A DNA stretch of 64,000 bases from Cryptomeria japonica (Eukaryota; Streptophyta; Pinopsida; Cupressales; Cupressaceae): the NCBI RefSeq assembly GCF_030272615.1, contig NC_081407.1, forward strand, positions 147,499,744-147,563,743, written 5' to 3'. The stretch's first letter is position 1; each line of letters begins with the position of its first letter. This document shows positions 12,613-23,190 of this stretch, in pieces. The notes beneath the pieces are model-generated. The model searched no databases and was not told where the DNA came from. It saw nothing but the letters and a program-made list of their open reading frames with translations. A program made the position numbers and the translations under genes.

Positions 12613-13681
12613 TGTTGGTATTTTGGATATGTTGATATGGTTTTGTCATTGATGTCAACACCTATTAACACTTATCAACTCTGGCACTTTGGAGGATTGG
12701 CAATGTTCACCGGCAAGCAAAGTGACTTTATGCACAATCACCAGTATCTGGTACACTGGCAAGATATATTATTCACCGGCACTTGGAATGACATGGAAAA
12801 CACTTGGTTAAGTTGAAGACATCGTTTGGACACTTTGTCTTGGAGATTTGTTCATTGGTATATTCATATTTGCATATTTGCTATTACCGGCAAATAGGTC
12901 CAGAATAAGCACCGACAGGCTTATCTATTTCAGATCAGCACAACACGCTTTGGAGATGATTTTGTTGTTATTGTAAATGCATTAAGATGACATGTTGAAT
13001 CAGATATTACATCGGTTATTGATTTACTTGTAATTATTTTATTGTAATATCTTTTAGAGCCGACCTACTAAAATTTGTCTTAGGTTATGGTATATATGTA
13101 AGATCTTATTTGTAAGATCAATAAGGGATTAGGAAAAGGAATTGTAAGAAGGTATATGCGAGAATAAGGAGAGCTATACACACAGACATCATTTGAAGGT
13201 GAAGCAAGGTTTTTGTGAAGACATATCAAAACTACACCGGTACTGAATCCAACATAAGAAGATGTTATTTTGAGCAATACATCATTATTGGATTTAACCA
13301 TCCAATTGTAGTCAGTGTGACTCCTATTTGTGATTGAGCAGTGAGCTCTAGGTACTTGGCCTTTCTGCATGTGCGGACCCCATTTGTATACACATACTAT
13401 CTGCAGTAGTATCATCTGATTGTGGGTAGGGTTTCCCATCGTGGTTTTTCCCCTTATAGGGTTTCCACATACAAACATTGGTGTTATGTGTTGTGGATGT
13501 TACTGTATTTCTGTTATCATGCATTAATCTTTACCGGTACTACAATTAACTGATAAACTATCTACCAGCATAAAGTTTGGTTTACCGATATTAAGCATTA
13601 AGTTTAGTTAAGTTTTTTTTGGTTTGAATTTATTAGACAATTGATTCACTTGCCCCTCTTAGTTGTCTTTGGGACCTAACA
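12613..13681 (+). repeat. Copia-1 3' LTR
   Basis: A 1,069-bp partner of 6986-8050 with the same TGTTGG start and CTAACA end, followed by the TSD AATAT. Confidence 0.96.
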
Positions 13682-13686
13682 AATAT

Positions 13687-14130
13687 GTTATCCATTAAAA
13701 AATCAACAACAACTTTACTAGTTGCCTGCCTTGTGGGTATGGCCTCAATCCATTTTGTAAAGTAATATGTGGCTGCCAAGATCCACCTATGACCTCGGCT
13801 TGACTTTTTTGTTATCTCTCCAATGAAGTAAATGCCCCATTGAGAAAAAGGGGCCTCAGCTGTAACAGGGTTGAGTGGTAGAGTACCTACATACTTCAAT
13901 TTGGTAGAAAATTTCTGACAAGGGTCACATTTCTAGACATATTTGTGAGTATCCTTGAACAAGGTAGGCCAGTAATATCTTGCCCTGATTATTTTGCTGG
14001 CATTTGTCTTTGTTGAGTAGTGACCTCCACATACTCTATTATGCATCTCTGTCAAAACCCTTTGAGCTTGGGAATCATCTAGAGAAATCAAGAACACCCC
14101 ATCTCTATTTCTCTAGTACAAGTCTCCCTG
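13687..14130 (-). pseudogene. G1 integrase, N-terminal half
   Basis: The HHCC zinc-binding domain is visible (MHNRVCGGHYS, then CDPCQKF). The start of the catalytic core follows at WGIYFIGEI (about 13836-13862). The usual motif is WG-x-DFIG, so the first catalytic Asp is Tyr here. The frame runs to the TSD at 13682-13686 and continues at 6985. At least one TAG interrupts the zinc-finger region. Confidence 0.9.
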
Positions 14131-14901
14131 AACAATAACATATTTATGTGATTTCAGCTTTAGCGTTCTCTTCTGGTTGTGGGTCATTCTATCTAGACAT
14201 GTTGAATTTTTTAAGAAATACACAACCTCTGAATACCATGGTTGCATTGCAATGCTAGTGACAATAACCTCTTCAGTTTCAACATTGTTGATGTCAATGT
14301 TCACAAGATTTGACTCTATCATCAGTTTGGCTAAGCCCAGTCCTTTTACCAACTTTGAGATCTTGATCTCAAGATCAAACTCCTATATCCTATTTATCCA
14401 CCTACACCTTTTACCAGTAACTTCAGACTAGAATAAAATGTCTCTGATAGCTGCATGTGGGACATAGGCAACAACTCTTGCATTCACAAGATAAGGCCTG
14501 AATGCTTTAACAACCTTGACCAAAGCATATGCCTATTTTTCCATAATCTCATATTTTAACTCACTAGCCTGCAAAGATTTACTATAAAAAGAAATTGGAT
14601 GCTCATAACCTTCATCATCCTTCTGAAGCAAGACTGTTGCTATTGTATGGTAAGAAGTAAAGGAAAATAGTGAAAAAGGCTTACTGTAATCAAGAGATTT
14701 TAACACTGGGGCTTCCTGAATAGCCTTTTTAATCTTTTCAAAGGTCTGTGCTGCTTCCTCATCCCAAGAAAAATTAGCATCCCTTTTCAACAGCTTAACA
14801 ATGGGCTTGACAATCTTGACAAAGTTGGTTATAAACCTTCTGACAAAATTTACTTTACCCAGGAAGAACTGAATTCCTTTAACATTCTTAAGTTGAGGCA
14901 C
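14131..14901 (-). pseudogene. G1 RT-linked RNase H and connection
   Basis: Begins with a PQLKNVKGIQFFLG block (the 'LR-x-FLG' landmark after RT), then NFSWDEEAAQTFEKIK and HPISFYSKSLQASE, all landmarks of the Ty3/gypsy RNase H. It ends with a diverged CRWINRI-x-EFDLEI connection. A few TAG stops are present and no indel is needed. Confidence 0.88.
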
Positions 14902-15591
14902 CTTGTTAATATCCTCAATTCTTTCAGTGTCAATCTTGACTCCTTCCTTGGAAACAATGTGTCCTAATAGCTTTCATTCAACTATAGAAAATTGGCATTT
15001 TGGGGGATTTAGAAACACATCAAATTCCAAGGCTTTGCAAAATATTTTTTCTAGATGACCACAGTGGTCATCTGCCTTCTTTCAAAAGCATGTAAGGTCA
15101 TCTTGGTAGACAACCATTATAATGTTAATAAATTCTTTGAAGGCTACATCCATAGCCCTCTAAAAAGTTGCCCCAACATTCTTTAAACCAAATGGCATCC
15201 TCACATAAACATAGGTTCCCCAAGGGGTAGTAAAAGTAGTCTTGAACTACTCAGACTCTTTTACCAATACTTGATTGTACCCAGAGAAACTGTCCATCAT
15301 TGATAGTAGGTCACAACCAGTTACCCTCTATAGCATGGCTTCCATATTTGGCGATGATTAGTTGTCCTTAAGAGAAGTGACATTCAAATTCATGAAATCT
15401 ACGCAGAGCCTTATGTCCCCATTCTTCTTCCTGACAGGAACCAGATTGGATACCCATGATGAATGCCTTGTGGGCTTTATAATTCCCCTTTCTCTCAGCT
15501 TGGTCAGTTCTTACTACATTTTGGGTTCTAGGAGGGGGTTGATAGGTCTTTTCTTTCGTCTGGAAGGCTTAGCATTAGGATGCAGAGGTAT
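14902..15591 (-). pseudogene. G1 reverse transcriptase
   Basis: Ty3/gypsy RT motifs in order: SSWVSNLVPV, RLCVDFMNLN, DSFSGYNQV, MPFGLKN and the catalytic YQDDLT (about 15095-15112), then LLGHIVSKEGV. The frame contains many in-frame stops, most of them TAG, but keeps the same phase as the protease and integrase. The catalytic Asp pair is intact. Confidence 0.92.
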
Positions 15592-16130
15592 TTAATGCTG
15601 AAATAAATCTTGTCTATATGCCTTCAGGTCATCATAAGACCAATCAAAAATATGTTTATACATTTTTAGTAGATTAATGAGGTTGGCCTTGATATGGGAA
15701 GACAAATGTTTCCCAATATACACCAACTTAGGGGATGACTTTGTCCCTAAGTTTACCTCTTCCAGTTCTTCCAACTTAGTAGATGACTTCTGGTGTAAAT
15801 GGCCATCACTATAGCTGAGCATACCCTCTAGCTCCACTAGTCCTCTGGGTATCTCATTAGTTTTTAGTTGAACTATGTCATTTCCAAAAAAAAAATCTTT
15901 CCCATCTACTATTTCTACCAATGCATTACAATCGATTTTCTGACCTTCATAGTCATCAATACATTGTACAAACCTGAGTATATCATCATCATTTTTGAAC
16001 ACCTGCCAGTTATACACATTGTCTGAAATAGCAGGTCTGGCCTTGATCTCAACTATTGATACTCCAGTTAATTTTACATCATCATTTTTCAGTGCAACAT
16101 TAGCTAAGAAGTTGGACATAATATTTTTTG
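15592..16130 (-). pseudogene. G1 spacer between extra RNase H and RT
   Basis: An open stretch of about 175 codons that ends in the IFDWSYDDL-type block lying just upstream of RT in plant Ty3/gypsy polyproteins. The rest is acidic and shows no catalytic motif. Confidence 0.7.
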
Positions 16131-16473
16131 ACCTTTCAATCTAGGTAATTGAAAATGCATCAAAGTATTCAATCACATCCCAAACAACATATTTATACTT
16201 TTTTAACCTGTCATTCTTAGATGCGCATTTTGATCTTATTTGAGACACCAAAAGTTTTGAATTTCCAAAAACTCTTAACAACTGAATCCCATGTTTCTTA
16301 GCAATTTCCAACCCCAATAATAATACCTCATACTCAGTTGTATTATTTGTGCACTAAAAAGCCAATAGAAAGGAGTATTTAAAAGTAGTACCTGATGGGG
16401 AAACCAAAAGTACTCCTGCTCTAGATCCTTCTTTGGAACAAGATCCATCAAAGTACATCTGCCACATGCCTTC
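16131..16473 (-). pseudogene. G1 extra RNase H (RVT_3 type) upstream of RT
   Basis: Between protease and RT the frame reads MYFDGSCSKEGSRAGVLL, then NNTTEYE, then VFGNSKLLVSQ, the pattern of the second, plant-type RNase H of Tat elements. The first Asp and the Glu are present. The third site is Asn (GNS instead of GDS), and the final 'AD-x-LA' site reads SNFLA, so the domain looks catalytically dead. Three TAG stops fall at likely Gln positions. In the arrangement I know for Tat elements, and in B of this window, this domain lies after the RT-linked RNase H. Confidence 0.82.
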
Positions 16474-17156
16474 CTATTGAGATTCTAGTTCATTAACAAT
16501 AGGGTCTGTATTTTTTAGCTGGGGCTGAATTGGTTCAATTCTAAAGTTGTCAAGGTCCACATCAATCATGCAATTAAGCATGTTAGGATCTATTTTCTCA
16601 ATGACCACTAGGGCATGTGGTTCTCTATATAATTTCACCTGATTCCCATTCACTGGGATGGTTGCATATGAGAGATCTAGTTGGACATTTCCTCCAACTA
16701 CTGCAACCCACTGTCTAGATAAAAGCATTCCATAATGGGGCTTGGTGTCAGTTACTATGATGTCCATCTTATAGGTTGCCTCAGGGAATGCTTCTATTTT
16801 CACCTCTACATCTTTCATTGTACCCAGAACAAGTAATTCTCTATTATCGATAGTGTAGCACTTCCCACATAAGGTACTTATTGACAATCCTATCTCCTTC
16901 ATTACCCCATATGGCATCACATTTGCAGCAGCCCCAGAATCTATCATACATTTTTTTATTAGTCTATTGTTGACTAATACTCTCACATAAAAAGGATTAA
17001 CTTGGGAAGGTTCCTCAGTAATTGTGGTTCCCACATAAATTTATGGGATTTTCTGTTCTTGATCCTTTCTTTCCTTTTCAGTACCTTTTGGTGAAGATGC
17101 ATCTGTATCTGATATACTAGAAATCAAAGAAAATGCAGCTTCTCTGTGTTCTTTTA
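16474..17156 (-). pseudogene. G1 aspartic protease
   Basis: The open frame 17034-16474 carries the retropepsin core MIDSGAAANVMP near residue 33 and GMLLSRQW further on. It would process the Gag-Pol polyprotein. Coding-like sequence in the same phase runs upstream to 17156, where block 17157-47259 interrupts it; the gag side resumes at 47265. Confidence 0.88.
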
Positions 17157-18420
17157 TGTAATTCCCCACCAGGAAACCCCGAAGGGTTAAAGCTAAAAAC
17201 ACTCAAATGGAGTGAATTTTTTTTTTTTTTATAATAATAATTAAGAGTGTTAATAATAAGTCACAACATTAAGATAATCAGGAGTTATCTAATGCTTAGA
17301 TAACACAACGGAAGATTATACGAACCTAAGGAGTCTCCCAACATGATTATGTAACCTTACATCTAACTCAACTCGTGACAATTGATCCAATTAAGCCAGA
17401 TATCTTACTTACAAGCTAATGCTTATGACATGGATATGTTATGTTCGATGAATTGACATCTTAGAATTTTAGGAAGCATTTCACCTATTATGATTGGGGA
17501 TGAGGCTAACAAGAGGATATTCACTCAATGAAGTTAAAACATAATTAGCTTAAGAATTCACCCATTAAGGTTTAAGTAGGGTTAACTTGACGAGTCCATC
17601 CATTTTTGATACAATGCGACTAGTATAACAAAGTTCATTCATTTAGGTTTAAAAGTAACCAACCACAAATGAGATCATTCTTTATAGTTAAAAGTATGGC
17701 TAAAAAGATGAAATTCATTCATTAAGAATTAAGTTGTAAATAATAAAATGAGGTTCCTTCATTTGGTTTTAAACATAACCAACTAATAAGTCATAGTTCA
17801 TTTATAGATGATAAAATGTAAATAGCCAAGGAGTTCTTTCATTGAAGTTAAAATAATACTAAGAGATGGAGCTCAATTCATTAAGGTGAAAATGTATTAG
17901 AGCCACATGAGTTCATCCCTCTAATTAAAATATAGTTAGCAAGATGATATTCATTCCATCAAGATTAAAATTATCAGTACATAGTGACGTTCATTCATTA
18001 GGATTAAAATATAACTACTTAATGAGTTCACTCCTTTTAGTTTAAATTAAAGTTAATATGAAGGAATACATTTTCTATGGGTAAGCTTTAAACAACTAAA
18101 TGTGTTCTCCCCTTTTAGCTCCATTATAGCTATTATAACAAAAATCTTTTAGAGAGGGTAAAATGTGGGTAACCAATTGAGTTCATCCAATTATTCAACT
18201 AATTTGGTGAGGATTATTTTTTTAGAATAAAACGTAAATGCTAAATGAATTCATCCAATTTAGTGAAATATAGCTAACATGACTATGTTCATTTACTAAG
18301 ATAAAAAGGTAAATACCCAAATGAGGTGCTTCCATTAGATTTCAATCTAGATAATATGATAGCTAATCCAATATTTGTTATCCACTCATTACAATCTAAA
18401 TTACAAGCTTTAAGACAAGT
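17157..18420. repeat. Degenerate short-period array within A
   Basis: From about 17440 to 18420 the motif 'gagttcattcattaaggttaaaatatagctaa' recurs with many changes, at a spacing of very roughly 40-50 bp. Clear instances start near 17633, 17718, 17986 and 18021. It is non-coding. The 17157-17440 part holds a poly-T run and plain AT-rich sequence. Confidence 0.6.
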
Positions 18421-19640
18421 TAATCCAATAATTGTACCTAGAGAGTTTATTTCCATGCTTACTTCTTTTTATTAATATTAACAAAATACTTTTCCCATAA
18501 TTATATTTACAATCTTTTATGACCCTAATTACTACATTTAACAAGATGACTAAATTCATGCACTTGAGATTTAGCTTAATTAATATTCCCATTATACACT
18601 TACCAAATGCAACCATTCATGATAACTTAAACTATGAAATAAGAGTGACAAAAGTATCGCATAACATAGATATGATCTCGGAGTTCACCCCTAGAGGGCT
18701 ACATCTTCGGGTTTGCTCAACTGCAAGACCCCTCTGGCATTTAATATAGTTAGGATTACATAAGTTTCATGACTTTTACATCCTTGCCATGTAGGCGAAC
18801 ACAACCATAATACAACAACCACCTCGGTCGATAATTACATAATGATCCCTTTTGAAGCGGATTCTACTGAATACATCAATAGAAAATACGAGGGTTACTT
18901 AACTGTCGGTACCCTAAATGGAGACTTGATCGACTATGACCAGTCACAAGCAACCAGATGACAAGGACCCAACAAACCTAACAAGGACGTGCTATTATTA
19001 TAGACATAGTGATTACAAAAAATATTACACCATGCACAAGCGTTAACAAGTAAATACAGTCTTTTCTCATGTTATTTTAAGCATCTAAACAAGTTACTAA
19101 ATCCTTAGATATGCATCAATGGCAAGTTGGTTTTACAACAATACTCTAGCCCCTTTTCTACCAATTCAAAAATTTACCCAATACTATAAGGAACAAACTA
19201 CATTAAAAATAAATAAGGGAATTGGGAAAATCATCTCCCAACTAATTTAAGATTCCCTAGCATACATTTTAAAACTAATTTCACCATTCGATTTACTCAT
19301 TAGCATCTAAATTTGAGTCCCAATAATTACCAACTTAAATAATTAAAAATAATACAACATTCAACAATTGTTAAATCCATGGATATCATTACTTTATTGA
19401 GTCTGATGATTAATGTATAATTTATTAACATATATATATTATTCCCCTCTTTATTATTATTATTTTTTTTTCATAATTGTTATTTGCTAAAAATATAAAT
19501 CTCAGCCAAACTTTAATAATAACAAATATATTACTTGTAATATATATTTATTATTATATATCCCTTTTTTTTTATATTATTTTTTTTTTTTTACATACAA
19601 AATAACATCAAATTTAAATTTTAAATATATGTAAAATTAT
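18421..19640. other. A: AT-rich non-coding sequence
   Basis: No ORF, RNA gene or repeat unit stands out. The end (19430-19640) is very AT-rich, with long T runs and TATATA stretches directly before the GC-rich island. Confidence 0.5.
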
Positions 19641-19649
19641 AAATAATAT

Positions 19650-19965
19650 AAAATACAATCATGTGGAGGGCAGCCCAAAACCCTAGGCAACGAAACCCTA
19701 GGGTGGGTCGTGCCCTACCGAAGAGTCTGCAGCCTCCATGGAGGACGCAAGCCCCTCGGCCTCCACCTATAGTGGAGTCAGGGTACTGCGATCGCCGTGG
19801 GGTCACAGGCCCTTCGGCTCCCACACAGTGGAGCCGGGAGGAGCTGAGGCCTCCACAGGAGTCGCAGTCCCCTCCGGCCCCCCACTGTGTGGAAACCGGG
19901 AGGAGCTACAGCAGCGCCGTGGGGAGGGGGCAAGTTGAGCTTCGGCTCCCCCCCGAAACACTAAT
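19650..19965. other. GC-rich, CpG-containing island inside A
   Basis: About 300 bp of GC-rich sequence within otherwise AT-rich DNA, starting after a run of T and TATA-like sequence. It contains a short inverted pair (ccctaggcaac...accctagggt) and repeated 'gtggagccgggaggagct'-like blocks near 19829-19848 and 19889-19908. ORFs on both strands cross it but resemble no protein. It could be the promoter/leader part of the LTR. That role is inferred only. Confidence 0.45.
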
Positions 19966-20930
19966 AAAATTTTCTTCTCCCGTTTTTTATTTTTTTAATT
20001 TTTTTTGTAGTTATTTTTTTTTATTTACAGTATAAACAGAAAAGAATATTTTTATTTTTTTTAAATGAAGGTATAGAAACAAGCCAAGAAAATGAAATCT
20101 CCCATTTCATTATTTTGTTATCACAGTCACATATTTTTCTAGAATGACCAAAATATCAAAATGGGGAAAAATTTCCCAGCAAGTTCATGATTTTCCCCAA
20201 AAAACCTAATAACTTTCAGATGGGTAAGATTTGTTAAATCATAAAACAATAACAACATTCTTGATCCAATGTCCACTATTATTTTCAAAACTAGAACTCG
20301 GATTTTAAGAAAGAACCAAACACATTTTCTTTTGATTTAAAATAAAATAAAAGATAAACAAGAAACCTACCTCCTTTAGCATTCCTGGCAAGAATTTTTT
20401 TGAAGAAGAGCCCAACCTGTAGCTATAGAAAATTCCATCCTTCCCCAAAATCCCCAAATCTCCATCCCCATATTTTTTTTTTTCCAAAAAAGAATTTCAC
20501 CCCCAAAATATTTTTCAACTTAGGTTAAATGGAAAACCCCTTTTGACCTAATTTCTAATTTCGAAAATTATGCCCTTTTTAAAATAAAAAGAAATGATAA
20601 TTTCTTTCAATTGTTAAATTGATTTAACTTGATTTTCCAATTAATATATTTCTCTCTTATTTTGATCTTAATTTTAAATTTTTTCAATATTAATTAGGCC
20701 AACATTATATTTCAAACTATTGACAAGGGTAAAGCATTTAAATTAAATAAATTTCCAAAATCAACCTTTTACACTATATCAACTTTACAAATTAAAAATA
20801 ATTTTCTTTAAATAATAAAATTTACCCTTTCTTTTCCAAAATGCAAAAGTGGTCAAATTAATTATATTTCAAATAACTTTAAATGTTTCCTTTTTTCAAA
20901 ATGCATAAACTAATTAAATTCATTATTTAA
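19966..20930. other. A: AT-rich non-coding sequence
   Basis: No gene or repeat recognised; long A and T runs only. Confidence 0.45.
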
Positions 20931-20939
20931 AATTAACAA

Positions 20940-21190
20940 TTAAATTAAACTCGCTACACATAATAAAGCGATCTTTTTAATAAATGACTAATCTCATGAA
21001 GGAAACCTATTTATTTTAATTCCTCAACTACTAATGCGTAAATGAACACATTATTTCAATTTTAATTACTTAAGCTTGCTACAAATATAAATAAAGCGAT
21101 CTCTTAAATTAATGATTAATCATATAAAAGAAAACTATCTATTTTAAATTTCTCAATTACTAATGCGTACTTCCACACATAAATAGAATT
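20940..21190. repeat. Two-copy tandem duplication in A
   Basis: A segment of about 120 bp beginning 'gctacacataataaagcgatct' recurs as 'gctacaaatataaataaagcgatct' near 21077. Both copies share 'ctatttattttaa', 'ctcaa' and 'actaatgcgta' in the same order. Confidence 0.65.
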
Positions 21191-21478
21191 AAATACTTAG
21201 GATAAAATACTCCATTCCCCACATGCAAGGCATGCAAACCAAGAAATCCACCAATCATACGACATGCAACCCAAACGACAAAGGAACCCTACGGACCACA
21301 CATGACGCTCATCTGATCATGGCTAAGGCAAGACGAGAGTTTTATGACCACCTAATCCGAATTCTAAGGATGAAGGAGGTATACTCAACCCTACGAATCC
21401 TGAAGGAGATGAACCTTGCACCAAGGCGATATAGTACCTGCAATCTCCTACAACCATGAGTCAGGCAAGCATACATAT

Positions 21479-22861
21479 TGTAGTCACACAAATCTGTCCA
21501 GCTTAATTAAATAAATATTCATAATTTATTTGATTAAAAATTCACTAGCCATCAGTTAATTAAATTAATATTTAATTAATTTATCCCCAAACATTCTTCT
21601 ATTAAATAAATAAATTATTCAATTTATTTTAATTAATTCATAAAATCAAATTCCAATCAATTAAATGAATAAAATCTATTTATTTAATTAAATCCCCCTT
21701 TTTCCTCTTTTAAATAAATTAAATTAAACATTTATTTAAATCATTATCCCCCCACTTGCATTTTCCTACAAATGCATCTTGCACACATTTATTGAAATAA
21801 ATGAATTTTTATTTTTAATAAAATCCTATTTTCCCTCACCCACCAAATCCAATTGCATTCCTAAATCCCCTTCTAGATTTTTCTAACCCCTTCCTAATTA
21901 GCCTAATCCATCTCCTAATTATTGTCACATTCCTAAGCAAAATGAAGTCACTTCTCAAAGACTTCAAAAGTCTTTGAAAAGCATTTAATGCTTTGTGTGT
22001 TTAACAAATTACCCCCAAAGTCTTCCAAAACCATTAATGGCTCTTACATGACCATTTATGGCTCTTACATAACCATTTATGGTTATTTCAAACTTGTCTC
22101 CCCAAACAATTATTGCTTTGACCATGTTTATCCCTCTTGCCCTTTGCACAAGAGTTTATCCATTGGATAAAAGCTTTATTTTTTGAATAAAGAGTTTATT
22201 CATTCAACTAACCTTGACCTTAACTCCCAAGGTCATATCAAGCATTTAATGCTTATTCCCTCTCCTCTCAACCTATCTCACTTTGACACTTGTCATCCTG
22301 GGATTGGGTTGAAAGCCCTCACATGGATTTGAAATCATTCAATCCTGACCCTTGTTGAGATTACTCAATCTCAACCATCCATTGCTCCATTTTCCCTATA
22401 AATAGAGCTCATTTCTTCATAATCCACATCCTGAAAACTTGTATGCATTTAACCTATAGGCATTTTAGAGAGAATTTAGCATAGCAAACTAATATCTTGT
22501 TATTTTGGTTAAAATCAATCATTTTAATATTATCTAGTATTTTAGCTTTTCATTTTACATTTAGAGAAAAATACTCAAATCTTAATCCTCCATAAGCATC
22601 CATAGTGCAAAAAGCTGCTGAGAGCTACACTATTTTGGAACTTGGAGAGGAGAGGAACAAGGGAGAAGGAGCTAAGAGCATGCTAAGAGGCATTTGGAGA
22701 TGCCTTATTATCTTTGTTTCATTTGTTAGATGCATTAGCATGATTTTAGTATCTCTTTTGATATGCTTGTTTAGATTAGTTTTTGATTGACTAACACTAA
22801 TGATTTCTTGTGTCTTGTGTTGTTTGTCATTTGCTAACCTTGTCCATTTAGCAGAGCATCA
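21479..22861 (+). repeat. B 5' LTR
   Basis: A 1,383-bp LTR starting TGTAGTCACACA and ending GCATCA. It matches 45656-47026 along its length with scattered transitions and small indels. The AT-rich U3 part precedes a TATA box at about 22395. Confidence 0.95.
22395..22405 (+). promoter_or_regulatory. TATA box in B 5' LTR
   Basis: CCTATAAATAG lies about 460 bp before the LTR end. The same box sits in the 3' LTR at about 46560-46570. The predicted transcription start is about 30 bp downstream, within the LTR. Confidence 0.75.
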
Positions 22862-22885
22862 TTTGGTGAACTCGACGTGAATCCA
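22862..22885 (+). other. B primer-binding site
   Basis: TTTGGTGAACTCGACGTGAA follows the LTR directly. Element C has nearly the same site in the same place (TTTGGTGAACCCAACGTGAA, minus strand 34387-34368), so both probably use the same tRNA primer. I do not name the tRNA. Confidence 0.75.
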
Positions 22886-22954
22886 AACACCAAAAAGATC
22901 ATTTTTTTTTAACCAATAACATGTTTGAATGTTGAAATTGTCACACAGGTTATG

Positions 22955-23190
22955 CTTTAGCGCTATTGATTGTGTTCTAGTGCTATTGATACTTGTTGTT
23001 ATAGCGCTATTATTCTTACAATAACGCTAGTGTATCAAGTTTAGCACTTTTGACACTGTTTTGGCACTTTCGACACTGTTTTGGCACTATTGACCAGGTT
23101 TCGACGCGTCTGCCTTCTCTGTCTTTCTTCTTTTTTTAGCATGTTTGTGTTAAATAGCGCTTTTGTTCAAACACAGACTAGCGCTATTGT
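22955..23190 (+). repeat. AGCGCT-type motif array in B leader
   Basis: About nine degenerate copies of TAGCGCTATTG lie at about 22956, 22977, 23000, 23020, 23041, 23061, 23081, 23153 and 23178. The variants include TAGTGCTATTG, TAGCACTTTTG and TGGCACTATTG. The core AGCGCT is palindromic. A matching array in the complementary strand sits at 44780-45098. Confidence 0.8.

Larger units (their letters stand above)
6986..13681 (+). mobile_element. Copia-1: complete Ty1/copia retrotransposon
   Basis: A 6.7-kb element bounded by two direct LTRs of about 1.07 kb that start TGTTGG and end AACA. Both flanks carry the 5-bp TSD AATAT (6981-6985 and 13682-13686). Domain order is gag, protease, integrase, RT, RNase H, as in Ty1/copia. 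It landed in the G1 integrase in the opposite orientation. The coding region has several stops and two frameshifts, so it cannot move on its own now. Confidence 0.97.

Noticed and set aside
19661-20035. Pro/Arg-rich 124-codon ORF in the GC island of A
   Set aside because: Composition alone explains the open frame; the opposite strand is also open and neither resembles a known protein.
17157-21478. LTR pair inside A
   Set aside because: I found no long direct repeat between 17157-21478 and 47032-47259, so A is treated as a solo LTR.
22605-22790. Small ORF in B LTR, also at 46770-46955, as a conserved peptide
   Set aside because: It occurs twice only because the LTR is duplicated; there is no sign of selection.
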